Shown here one piece after another: positions 1-12,690 of a stretch of 64,000 nt of DNA; position 1 is the first letter of the stretch, and the number at the start of each line of letters is the position of its first letter. Below the pieces are notes generated by a model. That model saw only the letters and a list, made by a program, of their open reading frames with translations. It searched no databases and had not been told where the DNA came from. A program made the position numbers and the translations under genes. The stretch covers positions 1,178,001-1,242,000 of the forward strand of contig NC_037319.1 of NCBI RefSeq assembly GCF_000143535.2, given 5' to 3'. This stretch comes from Botrytis cinerea B05.10. Its lineage: Eukaryota > Ascomycota > Leotiomycetes > Helotiales > Sclerotiniaceae.

Positions 1-486
1 CGGGCCCCGACCAGACCCAGACCCTACTTTGTACCATGTAAAAACAGCCATCGTTAGCTCAAAGGAACCATAAGCCAATAATTACTGAAATAGGCATTAA
101 ACATATTAAGTTCACGTAATTGACCAATCACAAGCGGCTTATTCCAAATTATTCTCGATCGGGAAAAGATTTAATTCAATTCCCGTTGACAGTATCAATT
201 TAGTAAGGGTTCTTTCTTACGGCATTACTATCTATGCACTTTGCACCCCTCGGTAAGTTGTAGTAAGTTTTTATACAAAGTCCCAGTCCGATGCATGCGT
301 ACATAATAATCCATCATCCCGCCCGCTCTGTTCTCTTTTCACTCTTCCAACATAAATTCTCTCTTTCCTCAATATTCTTTTCGCCCATCGTATTTCCCGG
401 TTCAAAGGAAATTTCACGAGGGTCATTGCTCCCAATTCAATTCTTTGAATCCACCGTCAATCCATCCATCGAACAAGTAAATAATT
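1..486. other. Upstream region and 5' leader of ALAS gene
   Basis: No gene is supported here. The stretch is AT-rich and becomes pyrimidine-rich from about 300 to 390, as fungal promoters and leaders often do. The last 100 bases probably form the 5' UTR of the ALAS gene that starts at 487. Confidence 0.5.
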
Positions 487-2404
487 ATGGAAGCCGTCCT
501 TAAAGGTCGGGCAATGTGCCCATTTCTCCAAAAGACCTCTCCCGCAACCCTCCGATCGCTTTCGACCTCTACTCGCCCTCATGCCTCCCCGGGTGGCGGA
601 AGTATGTCCAACCTCCAGACCATTGCGGGCCGATGTCCAGTCATGGGCAAAGCGCTCGCCGTCCAAACCGCAAAGGCCGGAAAGGTTGGATTTGGTGGCG
701 TGACTGCTATGAAGGCTATTCGAGCCTTTTCCGGAAAAGTTAGCAGCGGAAAGGCAAAACTTCATACCAGCAGATCCCATGAAGCGAGGGCTGTCGAGGA
801 CAATATCTTTGGTCGTGAAAATGGTATGCGTTTTCTTTTCCGAGCCCCCCATTGTTCATGTCGAGTCATTTCCTAACGCAAGATGAACAGTACCATTTCC
901 ACATATCAAGCAAACGCGCCCACCAACTCAAGCTACTCGCCATGAACAATCAAAGGCCCCCAAATTTGATTACGAAGGGTTCTACAACGCGGAATTGGAG
1001 AAGAAGCACAAGGACAAGTCATACCGCTACTTCAACAACATCAACCGATTGGCCAAGGAATTCCCTCGGGCTCATATGGCCGACAAGAATGAGAAAGTGA
1101 CAGTATGGTGCTCTAACGACTACCTTGGCATGGGCCGGAATCCACAAGTCCTGAAGGCGATGCATGAAACCCTCGATGTATATGGTGCCGGTGCTGGTGG
1201 AACTAGAAATATTTCTGGTCATAACCAGCATGCGGTTGGCCTTGAGGCATCAATCGCGAAACTCCATGCTAAGGATGCTGCGCTTGTTTTTACTTCCTGC
1301 TATGTGGCGAACGATGCGACTCTTGCGACCCTTGGTAGCAAGTTGCCCGATTGTGTGTTTTTGTCAGATTCTTTGAACCATGCTTCTATGATTCAGGGCA
1401 TCAGGCACTCTGGCGCGAAGAAGATGGTCTTCAAACACAACGATTTGGAGGATCTAGAGGCCAAGTTGGCATCTCTTCCACGCGAAGTTCCTAAGATTAT
1501 TGCATTCGAATCCGTATACAGCATGTGCGGCTCAATTGGCCCCATTGAGGGGATCTGTGATTTAGCCGAAAAATACGGTGCACTTACCTTTCTCGATGAA
1601 GTCCATGCAGTAGGAATGTATGGACCACACGGCGCTGGTGTAGCAGAACATCTAGACTATGAAGCTCATCTTGCAGGCCGTCCAAGAGGTACCATCATGG
1701 ATCGCGTGGATATCATCACTGGAACTCTAGGCAAAGCATACGGATGTGTCGGTGGTTATATTGCCGGATCCCATAAGATGGTTGACGCTATCCGTTCTCT
1801 TGCTGCCGGTTTTATTTTCACCACCTCTCTTCCACCCGCAACCATGGCCGGCGCACAAGCCGCCATAGAATATCAATCGGAGTACCAAGGTGACCGCCGC
1901 CTTCAACAACTTCATACTCGAGCCGTCAAAGACTCACTTAGCGAGCGCGATATCCCGGTCATCCCCAATCCCTCTCACATCATTCCCGTTCTTGTTGGGA
2001 ACGCGGAACTTGCCAAACGTGCATCTGACATGCTTCTTGATGTTCACGGTATCTATGTCCAATCCATCAATTATCCTACCGTTCCTGTTGGTCAAGAGCG
2101 TCTTCGCATCACTCCCACACCAGGTCACGTTCGCGAATATCGTGAACATCTTGTCAATGCTATTGATTCCGTATTCACCGAACTTGGTATCAAACGCACT
2201 TCCGAATGGGCCGCCGAAGGTGGTTTTATTGGTGTTGGCGAAGCTGGCGGCGAGGTTCCAGAACCACTTTGGACCGACGAACAACTTGGCGTAGACCAAA
2301 TTGTTAAGGAAATGAAGGCTGCTGGCCCAGTGGGTGTCATGGAGGCGCTCCTAGAACGCGAGACCAAAGAAACTGCCAAGGCCGTTAGTGCTGCAGCTCA
2401 GTAG
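487..2404 (+). CDS. hemA: 5-aminolevulinate synthase, mitochondrial
   Basis: The product condenses glycine and succinyl-CoA to 5-aminolevulinate, the first step of heme synthesis, in the mitochondrial matrix. Exons are 487..823 and 891..2404; the 67-nt intron has a GTATGC donor and ends CTAAC...ACAG. The product is 616 aa. Joining the exons gives [20 protein letters not shown], typical of the start of the ALAS core. The core has the alpha-oxoamine synthase pattern: [20 protein letters not shown], then [11 protein letters not shown], whose Lys (about residue 394) should be the PLP Schiff-base lysine. The presequence carries two Cys-Pro heme-regulatory-type motifs (C11-P12 in AMCPFLQK, C50-P51 in GRCPVMGK). 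In animal ALAS such motifs let heme block import; here that role is inferred. The first ATG was chosen because it precedes a basic, Ser/Thr-rich mitochondrial-type leader. Confidence 0.96.
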
Positions 2405-3826
2405 TGCTCTTTCTCTCGACACAATTTTTGCCCGTAGATTCGCGGCAAAAATGTGATGGGAATTGAATGGATGAATGCTCCTCGGACCCAATACCACGAT
2501 CTTTTTGAGCTTACAATAGATCTTAGACGATAGTTTTAAGACGACAGTTTATATGATAGCATGGATAGTTGTTGATATCACTGGAATTTCTGCGCACGTT
2601 GGCTACTTATCTTAGGATGATAGCGTAGTTTTGCGAAATTTATTAAATCTGTACTGACTAAATTGGTCGTACATTACATACTTGGAATTTCATGGATCGA
2701 TGTGACTATGCGTGCCGGTGATCTTTCATAATACTGAAAATACAAGATGCGAAGCTGGTTGCACAATGCATGAATAGACTTGCTATTATCAACCACAGAT
2801 GATTAAGCTGACAGGAAAAGGCCGCCATTAAGTTTTGCAAAGCGTCGCAACGGAACAATAGAAAGATAGATGAGTTGCGCGTCGCATATATTAGAGTGTT
2901 AATTCCTATGCCTATGCATGATTTTGTCGTTTTCATCAATGTCTTTGTATGAAATGGATGGGAAAAGATTGGACAATATGGTTGGTAAGTTCATTTACTT
3001 TCTCTTCCAAACCTGCGTAACTGGGCTCTTCAAGTCCTTAGATTATAATGCCATCTAGCCATCTAGCTACGTAGACTAGGCAACCCGCTATGTAAACCGA
3101 GAAAGCCTGGGGTGAATTTGGCTTGTACTTTTCATTGCTACCATGAATGGTAATTTTCCCGGAGAAAATCATAGATAGAGCTGGTAATCACTAAAACATT
3201 GTGAAAATGCACACACACGATAGAGAAAAACCGAACCACATGTATCCATTTTTCGATTCATCTATTGACGACGACTATCTAGATATATGTTGCTACCCGA
3301 GGCCATCCCATCTGTACCTTTAGTCCCAAAATCAAAACCATTCGAGGCCACAGGAAGTTTATTCTCCTCCTCCGTGACCTCGCTTAAAGAACGTATCATA
3401 CAGTGTGCAGAAATTCGTACAACTCCTTTTACTATGCTATTTCACTAACGTAGCCGTAAGCCATAATGAGTAGAGCAAATGCCATTTTGTATGCCAAGAA
3501 ACACATCCAAATTCAGCTCCAAGAAAATGTCCAAAGGTAGAGAGAGCGAAGCTAGTCATAATCAACACTCTGAAGCTAGCCATCCAATGGGTAGCAGAAT
3601 GCATGGGAGACATGCAAACCAAAAAAAAGAAAGAAAAAATATCAGGAACAAGAAGGGGTATAATATAGACTGCCGTTGAGTCCGTTGGTTCGTCATTGTC
3701 GTCGTTGGTGTATTTATTTTTTGGTTGTTCTTATGGATTTCATCATCCTGGTGATGCCCAAGTCGAAAAAGAGCTTTTTCTCAAGCTACTTAATAATATA
3801 TGTTTTTTTTGGGTCAATTATCCTTC
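2405..3826. other. Intergenic region between the ALAS gene and the convergent coiled-coil gene
   Basis: The genes on either side converge, so this holds two 3' UTRs and terminators. Only short open frames without coding character are present. No repeat longer than a homopolymer was noticed. Confidence 0.5.
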
Positions 3827-5440
3827 TCATAATCCAGACCCGACAGGAAATAGACCTCCACATATGTCTAGAGCCCCTTCAATCTCCCCTTCCATTAGAT
3901 TGACCCTATCTTTTAAAGTCTTGTTTTCAGCTCTCAATAAACCCACAGTATCCCATGCTATCGATGCTCCCTGGCCACTACAATTTGAGCATCCATTTGT
4001 AGGACTTGAATCGCCAGAGCCAATACCTAGCATTTTCTTGAAAGCTGAAGTTTGAGGTTTGGGTTTGGCGGGAATGACTATCGTAGGATTATTATTAATT
4101 TGAGCATCCTTTTGTAAAGCTCCGACACGCCCAAATGATGAAGGAATATCAGGGGTGCTATCTCTCGTACTATCTTTGGTTGTCATGACAGTCGAGACTG
4201 TAAGTGTGGGACTTCGGCTTCTCGAGAAGACACTTTCACCTCCACCACTTGCCATATCATCGTCACTTTCCCCGCTCAAGTCAGCGCTACCTGTACTTTT
4301 CCTCCATTTAGCTCTTATATCTGGGGGGATGCCTAGATCTTCTTCCCCTGCCGTCGAACAACAGCTCGCACGATGTTGTGAAATCCTCGCCTCTTCTTCC
4401 CTCCTTTTTATCTGAGCATTAAACCGATCTCTCTCCTCCACACGAGCCAGCTTCTCTTCGGCAAGCTGGTTTACTAATTCCTCTATAGTGGTGTCTTGTT
4501 CATTGAATTTCTTGAGCATATCTTCTAGTTGGAGCTTGAGAAATTTAGCGCGAGTCTCGGCCTCTTCCAGTTCTTCTTCTTGCGCATCCTTTTCAGCTCT
4601 CGTTTCACTGTATTGGATAGTGCGAAGTTTGTATACGGTTTGGAGTTTTTGTACGACGCCCTCGGCATTAACGCGAAGGTTCTTGAAGGCAGCAGGGGAG
4701 AAAGTGTCGGCTTGACCGGATGGAAATAGTGAAGATTGGATATCGAGATTGATATATTCGTCGTTGTCCAGATCTGAAGGTAGTTGAAGTTGTGCAGGAG
4801 CTTTTGGGGAAGATAAGAAACCGAAGACGCCAGTTGATTTCGCGGGAGTAGAGTTGGAAGCGGGGACAGGGAGAGTTTCTCTTCTTTCGAGCTTTCGATT
4901 TGGCGAAGGTTCTCTAGCAGATGCCTTTCTCGAGTCTAGTTCATCATGTTCCAATCCTACAACTTCTGAAGCCGAAGACCCCCCAAACCAACCACTTTTC
5001 CTTGTGGAGACTCTTGCCCGACCACCTTTATCTCCAGTCAACGACGCCATGTATTCGAATGGTATATCCTCCTTGGTTGGTGAATTATCTGCTGATCCGT
5101 TGGGAGCTTGGAAAGTTTGACGTGTACTCCAGGAAGGTAATAATTGTGAGAGGGAGCGTTGGTGTGTTCGAGCTGGTCGCGGAGGAGTTGTTCCTTCATT
5201 AGCCGTTGACGGAGTATTCCTCGCAGCGAGGGCCGCAGTCGCAGGTAAGGGAGCAGGTGCTTCGATCTTGTTTTGGTTTGTTCCTCCAGATGCCTCATCT
5301 GCAAATTGGGTCTCCGCCCCTACTGTCTTTAATGTTGAGACCGTTCGAGGTGTATCTGGGGTTAAGGAATGTGTTCGTTGATGTGTTTGGGGCTGTATCT
5401 TGCCCTGTGCTGCAGGGACAGGAGATTGGAGATTTGGCAT
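3827..5440 (-). CDS. Coiled-coil protein of unknown function
   Basis: A single uninterrupted frame of 537 aa from the ATG at 5440 to the TGA at 3827. I do not recognise a named family. The N-terminal 250 residues are Ser/Thr/Pro-rich and probably disordered. Residues of roughly 265-350 form a strongly charged coiled coil (EEELEEAETRAKFLKLQLED, then EELVNQLAEEKLARVEERDR). A second short coiled coil lies near the C-terminus (LLRAENKTLKDRVNLMEGEI), just after a small Cys motif, GCSNCSG. The order (disordered, coiled coil, linker, CxxC, coiled coil) suggests a scaffold or cytoskeletal adaptor, but that is inference. No signal peptide or membrane segment is visible. It is convergent with the ALAS gene. 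Confidence 0.8.
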   Translation of the reverse strand: MPNLQSPVPAAQGKIQPQTHQRTHSLTPDTPRTVSTLKTVGAETQFADEASGGTNQNKIEAPAPLPATAALAARNTPSTANEGTTPPRPARTHQRSLSQLLPSWSTRQTFQAPNGSADNSPTKEDIPFEYMASLTGDKGGRARVSTRKSGWFGGSSASEVVGLEHDELDSRKASAREPSPNRKLERRETLPVPASNSTPAKSTGVFGFLSSPKAPAQLQLPSDLDNDEYINLDIQSSLFPSGQADTFSPAAFKNLRVNAEGVVQKLQTVYKLRTIQYSETRAEKDAQEEELEEAETRAKFLKLQLEDMLKKFNEQDTTIEELVNQLAEEKLARVEERDRFNAQIKRREEEARISQHRASCCSTAGEEDLGIPPDIRAKWRKSTGSADLSGESDDDMASGGGESVFSRSRSPTLTVSTVMTTKDSTRDSTPDIPSSFGRVGALQKDAQINNNPTIVIPAKPKPQTSAFKKMLGIGSGDSSPTNGCSNCSGQGASIAWDTVGLLRAENKTLKDRVNLMEGEIEGALDICGGLFPVGSGL

Positions 5441-8400
5441 AATGAAATCCTCGGCATAAACGTGTCTCGGATGCCCTTGCCGTTTATATGTAATCTGTTA
5501 TTGGTACCGGATATGAATAATAAATAACCTTGCTCCCTTCCTCCTTCACGCGAGGAAATGAAGGGTTGAGTGATGTGCCTTCAAAGGATCATCCAAGTAT
5601 GGTTCCGCCAGACGTGTGTGCTACGAATGTCGATGAGACAAAGCTCGATGATATTGACATGTACCGTCTCCAGGCAAGATCTAGATAAGTAGGAATGAAG
5701 ATTTTGAGTATATCCCCTCGTGCTGTGTACAAGAATTCTTAAAGTCTATGTTAGAGTTTGGATAACCTTGGTAGCTTAAGAAAGGGACGGGATATAGGAC
5801 GCGACCCCCTGGTTAGATTGCTGGATTTCTTTTGGTAGGGTTGTAGTGAGTGGGGTTATATGAACGCACTTATCTCTTCTGGTGCGAAGAATGGGTTAGA
5901 GTAATGAAACAGCCGTTAACTTTTAAGTCATGAGATGTTTTTAGGTTCAACCCGATGGATGTGATCTGTGTCTTTGTCTTTGTGTCTTTCTGGCCAAGTA
6001 CAAAGTCAAATACAAAACACAGATAGACACCTCGGTAGTCGTAGTAGATTGGTGTCTAGTCTCGAGCTACAACCATCGCCAGAGACGTAAAGAAAGCTAA
6101 ACTGGCCGCTGGCAACGGCAGTGTCAACACATCTTGTATGCACGTACGGAGCCCAAAATAATGGTGGTTGGCTCTCTGGTGAAGTGTATGCGTAGGAGCG
6201 TGAGCTTGGCTTGGGCATCTCGAGCCTCATGGACATCCACATCACGTAAATGCGCATAGTGCGCGACCACAGAAAATGGTGAGAGGTTGGTGAACCACAG
6301 TCAAGGATTGCAGATTGCAGATTGCAGATTGTGACTACCGTAGGTCTTGATATTGAAATGGCAACGGCAATGTGTGAGGAATCAATATATGCACAGATAG
6401 CTCAAACATTTCTATTGAAAATGTGTATTACTTACGTATTTATGTTGGGCATAGTGCGAATATAGTACGAATGTTATTCAGACTTTATTAGATGGACGGA
6501 TGGCACTTGAAAGCTTGGACGACTGATGATAGTCGCAGGGAGACTCGGTTCATCCCTTCATTGCTCCAACATTCCTCGGCGTGGGAAAGGCCCTTTCGAA
6601 TTTCGTCTCCGAGCTCCTGTGATGTTACGTATGTACGATATCAGATTATCATCATTGCGGAAAGTGTTTTGGAAGATCCTTCACAATCGTCGTTTCGCCG
6701 TGGCGTATCGACTTTCGACGGGACTCTTGAGAATGTGTCATTCACTCGCCAATCGTACGACATCTACGTCCGTCCGTCTACATCTACTCCGCATACACAC
6801 CAAGTACACATCTAGCCTCTTCAGAAGGAGACTTGCACAAAAGTAGTCATTCTGATCCCTCCTCATTGGGTCGATACTGCAGGAAGCAACTGAGATATGC
6901 AACAAAAGCTGCAAGAATCTGGCAAAGCAAAACAATAGCCTTGAACTAGTTGCACAAGACGACACCCGGGGTGCCGAGTAGGTGAGCCAACCAACTAGAC
7001 TTTGAGTTACTCGATGCACGAGGTTATACACACACAATCGTGATGGCGCATGGAGATGAAGTTAAAGATGATCTCGGCGTCAGTGGGTTGTCAGCAGATA
7101 GTAGTTGGCAGTGAGACAGGCAGTCCGATGAGAGCCTCGTCGACTACAATACGACACTGTATATCAGTAGAGGAGACAGAGGCCGGTACGGATACCCAAA
7201 GACTCAAACCTTTTCACTTCTGTCGCATAAATCTCGGCTTCTTCTATCCCAGCCACTCTCAGCCAATCTAATCTCTCTTTCTCCTCATTCAGCCCCCTAA
7301 AAATAGTCGTTGCCACTACCAACGCAGTAAAGCGCTTCTTTTTCATGCACGACTAAAACTACAATATCGTCAAGACATGCAACAAATATTCAGCAGCGTC
7401 ACTCACGATATGCAACAAATGTTTCAGTCGTTTATTTGAGCGCCATCATGTGATGCCAACTGTTTTTCATCTTTGTCCTTCCTCCTTCCTCATTCCCATC
7501 TCTTGTTATATTTGGTGCCAGTCATAATCTATGTCATTAATTACAATGTCCAAGGAATATCGAAAACAATGGAAAAGAGGAGCGTCGTCAGAGAATACTG
7601 CACGTGCGCAGCCTGTGCTGGAAGTTTTGTTGCAGGTCTTAAAATGGGTACTTGCATAATCGGACAGGATATCTTGCATAATCTCGGACTGAAATGTTGA
7701 TTGTGTCACAGGAAGACGGGGTGCGGAGTTCGTCCGATGTTTTCTCACGGGCAGCTTGAATAGAACTTCTGCTTCAAGTAGAGACCTGTATCAAGGAAAT
7801 ACGAGTGAACCAAATCTTATCAGCCAGGTAATGTCTTGGTGGCATTTGCCTGGATACGTCTAATGTAGAAGGGTAATCATGGAACACAGGTATGTATCAC
7901 TTACCCGAGATACACTTATCATCTCAACAAAATGAGATTGTCACAGCTCCCAAGCGGCCAGAAAGCACACTTGGATGTTCGCTATTTGGAGGTTTCCTCT
8001 CGATCAGAAGACCCTATCGTATAAGCGACGATGAGAACCAAGATTGATGTTCCCTGATTAGTGAGGCTTTGTATTGAGATCCAATCGTCGAAGGATAAAC
8101 ATGGGTAGTTTAATGTCTCAAAAGATTATGATATTCTACATTCTAATTTCGTGTGTTTTAGATATCATTGTTGGGGAGATGAACTATGTAGCAAACGTCC
8201 AGACTTGTCACAAGTAACTAAGAATGACTCTATTGTGGGCTGCTTCAATCCTCTACTGTTCACTCTGGAAATTAACGACGATGCCTGCTAGGCCCGCCTC
8301 GAGATAGACTCTAGTGCATCAGCTGCGTGAAAGATGAAATACAGCGCTGTGGTCCCAGGAAAACCGAGAACTCCCCTGCAGAAGAACCATCAGTGGCCAT

Positions 8401-8580
8401 CATAAATGCTCACAATACATTCCACCTATCGAATTCGCCAGTACCATATGCTTATGGTTATCTAAGCCCCAAAAACGCCTGCCTCGCTCGCTTTAAATAT
8501 CAATATTGTCCCCGTCTTGATACAGAGTGTTTCTCATGGAACCAGTCTCGAGGACCGTGAAGTACCTGTTTGGTCAATTA
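5441..8580. other. 3.1-kb gene-poor region
   Basis: No convincing gene on either strand: open frames are short and low in coding character, and I could not chain them through plausible splice sites. A short 8-nt tandem (unit GATTGCA plus one base, about three copies) lies near 6305-6330. The left end is the promoter of the coiled-coil gene and the right end is the 3' flank of the RRM gene. A non-coding RNA or decayed element cannot be excluded. Confidence 0.45.
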
Positions 8581-9908
8581 CTAGGAGTTGGTCTCCGGAG
8601 TCGATCCATTCACCACCATCGGTGACTCCACCTTTGCATCTGCCCCTGTCTTCGCTTGCGCTGCTACTGCAGCCACAGCAGCTACAGTACTTGACCTGGC
8701 TGCTAAAATTCTATCCCTCTCTCTTTCTTCCATTGTCGGGATCTTTCTCCCCCTGATTTCCTTGGGTCTCACTAGTTTCCTTCCCTGAAATACCATAGGT
8801 CTTGATTTGATGGACCTGGAGTCTTGCCTCTGTTCTCTGGATTCTGCCCCCTCTTTTGCAAGCTTTACTCGCAGAATCTTTCCACGAAAGACCACACCAT
8901 CAAGCATTTCCACCATAGCCTGGGCCATATTATGCGTGCCAAAAGCCAGGAAAGTATGACACTTTTGCCTCCCATCTGGATGCTTTTCGATATTCATATT
9001 GATTAGGGCATCAAGAGGGTTCTCGGTTGATGCACTGCCGTGATATTTGGATTTTATTACGTTGTATAAGTGAGTTTCTAGACAAGAAGTCGAAGTTTCT
9101 CGAGGAAGCTGGGTAATGATGACTTTGCTTTTTACAATTGTCATTTTGTCAGATTGTTGAATCATGTAAGAGATTGGAGGAGACGCTGCGAATAACTGTG
9201 GAGCAGGTTGTATATATACTGGCGTATCTGGTGCCATATCACCGGCATACAACATAGATGGATATGTATGCGGTATTGGGACATTTGGACACATTTCAAT
9301 GCTCTGTACTTGTTGAATCTGAGCCTGTTAACTTATGTCATGGCAATGATTTTGGGAGGTTCTACCTGAGTCAAACCTCGGGCATTAAATTTGGCTGATG
9401 TAGAAGTAGAGAAATATGTGTTTTCGGTTAAAGGAGCAATTTCGACGAATGGTATTTGTTGAATTGGCATCGCAGATACTGGAGACCCCGAAGATGTTGG
9501 TGTTGGGAGTGCCTTTCTTGTTCTTGAAAAATCTCCGCAAGAATGTGAGGTGGTCCACGGGACAGCAAGATCCCGCACTTGAATCGGCTTCGTTTCATTG
9601 CGACCATCTGCACACAACGCTCGATTTCCCATAGTTCCACCTTGTAAGTACTCTGCATCTGTTAGTACTATCTCTTGATAATCGAAGTACTTACGGAGTG
9701 CTTTAAGGAAGTCGTCCTTTCCACGCACTGTCACCCATCCACAAGTCGACCCTGGATATACCTGCGCATGTTCGATTGCAAGGCACTTTCCCTTAGAATC
9801 ACTTTTTCGTGCGAAGTCTTTTAGAATTTGCCATGTGCATGACCATGGAAGGTTGCTGACCAAAATATAGTATAAGCCAGTTACATCACCAGGTAGAACT
9901 TGAGGCAT
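8581..9908 (-). CDS. Two-RRM RNA-binding protein
   Basis: Probable exons are 9908..9695, 9640..9366 and 9318..8581 (or starting at 9303), giving about 403-408 aa. RRM1 (residues 11-80) shows RNP2-like YYILVSNLPW and RNP1-like CGWVTVRG. RRM2 in the last exon shows KVIITQLPRETS and, in the RNP1 position, CHTFLAFG. The tail is basic, then Ala-rich. Intron 1 (9641..9694) has a GTAAGT donor, a perfect TACTAAC branch point and ends ACAAG. It is 54 nt and stop-free, so retention would keep the frame. Intron 2 starts at 9365 (GTAGAA) and has three candidate acceptors at 9325, 9319 and 9304, all leaving the same frame. The start is the ATG at 9908 (MPQVLPGDV); an upstream in-frame TTG at 9959 is unlikely. 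RNA target and function are unknown; a splicing or mRNA-fate role is inference. Confidence 0.85.
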
Positions 9909-12690
9909 GATGTTTGAGATGAAATTTTGATAGTAAGATACAAGATGGATGAATGTCAAGAAAGGCTCATTTCGAGTAAGAAAATTGTAGGCTACAGTAC
10001 TTTTGGGGGGCTGAGACTTTAAGGTATAATTGTCATTTGATGAGTTCTTGAATAAAAGCCTTGCTGTTCATTACTCGACCAAAAGATTCTAGGCATTCGC
10101 TGTAGAAGGCCAAATTCGGGGGGGAATAGAAATAGATCGAAAAACAAGACTCAGAATTAAGAAGAGCAAACGAATTCTTGCAGTAAGTTTTGCCGATTGC
10201 CTGTCGATTTCTCGGATCATTTCTCAACTTCTCTTCTTGTGAGATGGATTACTATTTATCTGCAAGTGCAAAGCGGACATGGGCATAATTTCCAGCTGCG
10301 ATCTGGTCAAATCGGTGGTATTCCAGAGGAATGATCTGAGAAGGAAGAAGAAAACAAAAGGTCTGAGATTGATTAATCCATGAAAAATACCTGTGTAACG
10401 TGTGGTTGGAGTCAGCAAAAGAAAAGCTTCAGATTCAAATTCTGATTCAGATACTCCACATGTCTACCTGCCAGCCTGCGTTTTAGCGAGTCGACTAGCT
10501 ATCCATCCCATCTTTTACTCGCGATTGGAGAACAAATCAATGATACTCTGGGGGATATAGTAATCTCTAGAGCATGACTGCTATGATCGAGAACTATCAT
10601 ATCAATGCTACGCCTTCTACGAATCTTCATCATGCTTCCCGAATGCATGTAAGTAAGTCTTGGAAATGTGTGGTGACTTGTTAACCAAAATAGATAGAGT
10701 CGGTGGAGAAGTTGCACTTGTCGTTGGGGGAGGCCCAGGGCATGCGTTCTATCACAGATTCTGCGACATGAGTTATTTTCGAGTGGCACAGCCGACCTTG
10801 TACTTATTTGAACATCCAATGTTTCCAGCTCATACTGAATACTGAAATTTCTCCTTAAAAACAGTTTCGAGGGCACCGGCTTGGATTCTTCGAATTCAGC
10901 TAGAAAAAGCTACTAGGGGAAATTTAGAGGTCCTTAGCAACGGCACTTATTTTTGAGAACACTTTACCGCAAACGTTGAATCGTTGAGCTCACATAGATA
11001 CTGACTTTTCTAGAATTTCCCTCTGGTTCGGTCGGGTGGTGTGTAGCCAAAAGTGCTTTGTGTAACTGAGGATAAATCTACCGTTTAACTTCAACGCTTT
11101 ATATTGAATGCGGCAAGTACGTTGATGCCGCGATTGGTGGGTATCTGGGATATATGTTAAATCAACAATCGAACCAAGATAGAGTGAATAGCCACCAACC
11201 CGGATTAGGATTCAGGGTCCTACATGACACCACCAAGCCATAGCAAGAACAAGCTTGTCAACATGGCAACATGGGACTGCGTCTGCAGTCCCGAGCCCAA
11301 AGGCAAACACATGCATAAAGTGGTTGGCCATCACTTTTAAAAAAGATTGTTGTATGGAAGCTTCCCTTACAATCTGAAGAATGTTCCGAGCACTTTCTAG
11401 GTCTTTCGTAAATTCATAATATTATCTTTTTAAAAGAATCGAAGGACTGCAACAGGCTAAGTAGTCAAATGATATAACATCGCAGTTCAGAAGGGAAAAA
11501 ATGATCAGAACAAATTTTGATAGAATGTCGAAGTAGGTGTTTCTATAAGTATTTTTTGATTCTCGCGGGTACGATATTCGGCTGTTTTGCCCGGTCGCAA
11601 GACTTAAATTCCATACAACTAATGATTGTCCCTATGATTTTCTACAAAAGCTTAAAGGACAGGAGAAGTACTCATGCATGTCCCCGAAGACGCAAGCACA
11701 ATCGATCGAAGGGGTTTACCCCGGGCATGTGCGTCGAATTGATGGTTTGCCAATGGAAGACGCCAAAATGATTTGATTAGATACGATGCGAACTTGGCGT
11801 CTATTGTCCGTCTATTGATGCAATAACTTTTAGCCCTAAAAAGGTGCCGAGGGTTTCTTCCCGGCAGGAATATAGCATATTTGAACTTTCTGGAGGGATG
11901 AAGTTTAGGAGACGAATTTGCGGTTGGTCACGTATTAGTTCTAGTCAATCGGATGCAGTCCGCGACTATTAGGACCTTGAAGAGTCATCCATCAAGAGTC
12001 ATCGATATCAGTAAATGTCAAATGCAAGATATCTTTGTTAGGTCTTCATTGGCTTGTCACAATTGAGAGAAAAGGTACAGTGATAAGGGTTGATTGCTGA
12101 TCGAGAATAGCTGGAAGGACCAGGTTGAATCTTTCCAGGGATTTAAACTCGACAATCTATCGGACTGAGCAGCATTTTCCTTGAATTACTTGGGAATGTT
12201 GGTATAGTTGTCATTGGTTAGAAAATTTGAGCGATATAACAATCGGATATTGTTTGGGGTTGAGAGTGTGGAGGAAATTGTGGATATCGAGCAATGAGGA
12301 ACGTTGACATCATTTGCTTGATTCATAGGATTTTCGATCTTTGGTTAATCTGGAGACGTGCATACCATTTGGCCATGTTTATTTGCTTATGGCAGTTGAA
12401 GGCTGTCCCATAGTTACCCGTTGACAACAATTAGCATTGCCGGGATATGCACAGCAAAATCATGGGAGAGAATTCCAATTCCGGTAGGCAGCACATGCAT
12501 TGGTAGTACAGCATAAAAAAATCTCCATTTTTCGAAATCAATTCTACATAATGCATACACGAAATAAAAGGGCAAGGGACAATGAAGAAAGTAATGCCAA
12601 TCGAATCCAATTTTGTCTGCGCCCGCGCCACACAACTTCTTAGCTCCTGATATATGCAATCCTCCTCATGACTTCCATCAAACCTTCAGT
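9909..12690. other. 2.8-kb gene-poor region
   Basis: It lies between the start of the RRM gene and the 3' end of the cupredoxin-like gene. Open frames up to 125 codons occur, but none shows a domain, good codon character or convincing splice sites. The sequence is AT-rich with no clear repeats. I see nothing to annotate beyond flanking promoter and 3' UTR. Confidence 0.45.

Noticed and set aside
6492..7037. Overlapping frames of about 100 codons on both strands
   Set aside because: Composition looks random and several frames are open at once, typical of non-coding DNA.
5441..8580. Decayed transposon in the 3.1-kb gap
   Set aside because: No transposase-like frame, terminal repeat or target duplication was seen by eye.
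10499..10876. 125-codon minus-strand frame
   Set aside because: No recognisable family, no good start context and no neighbouring exons.
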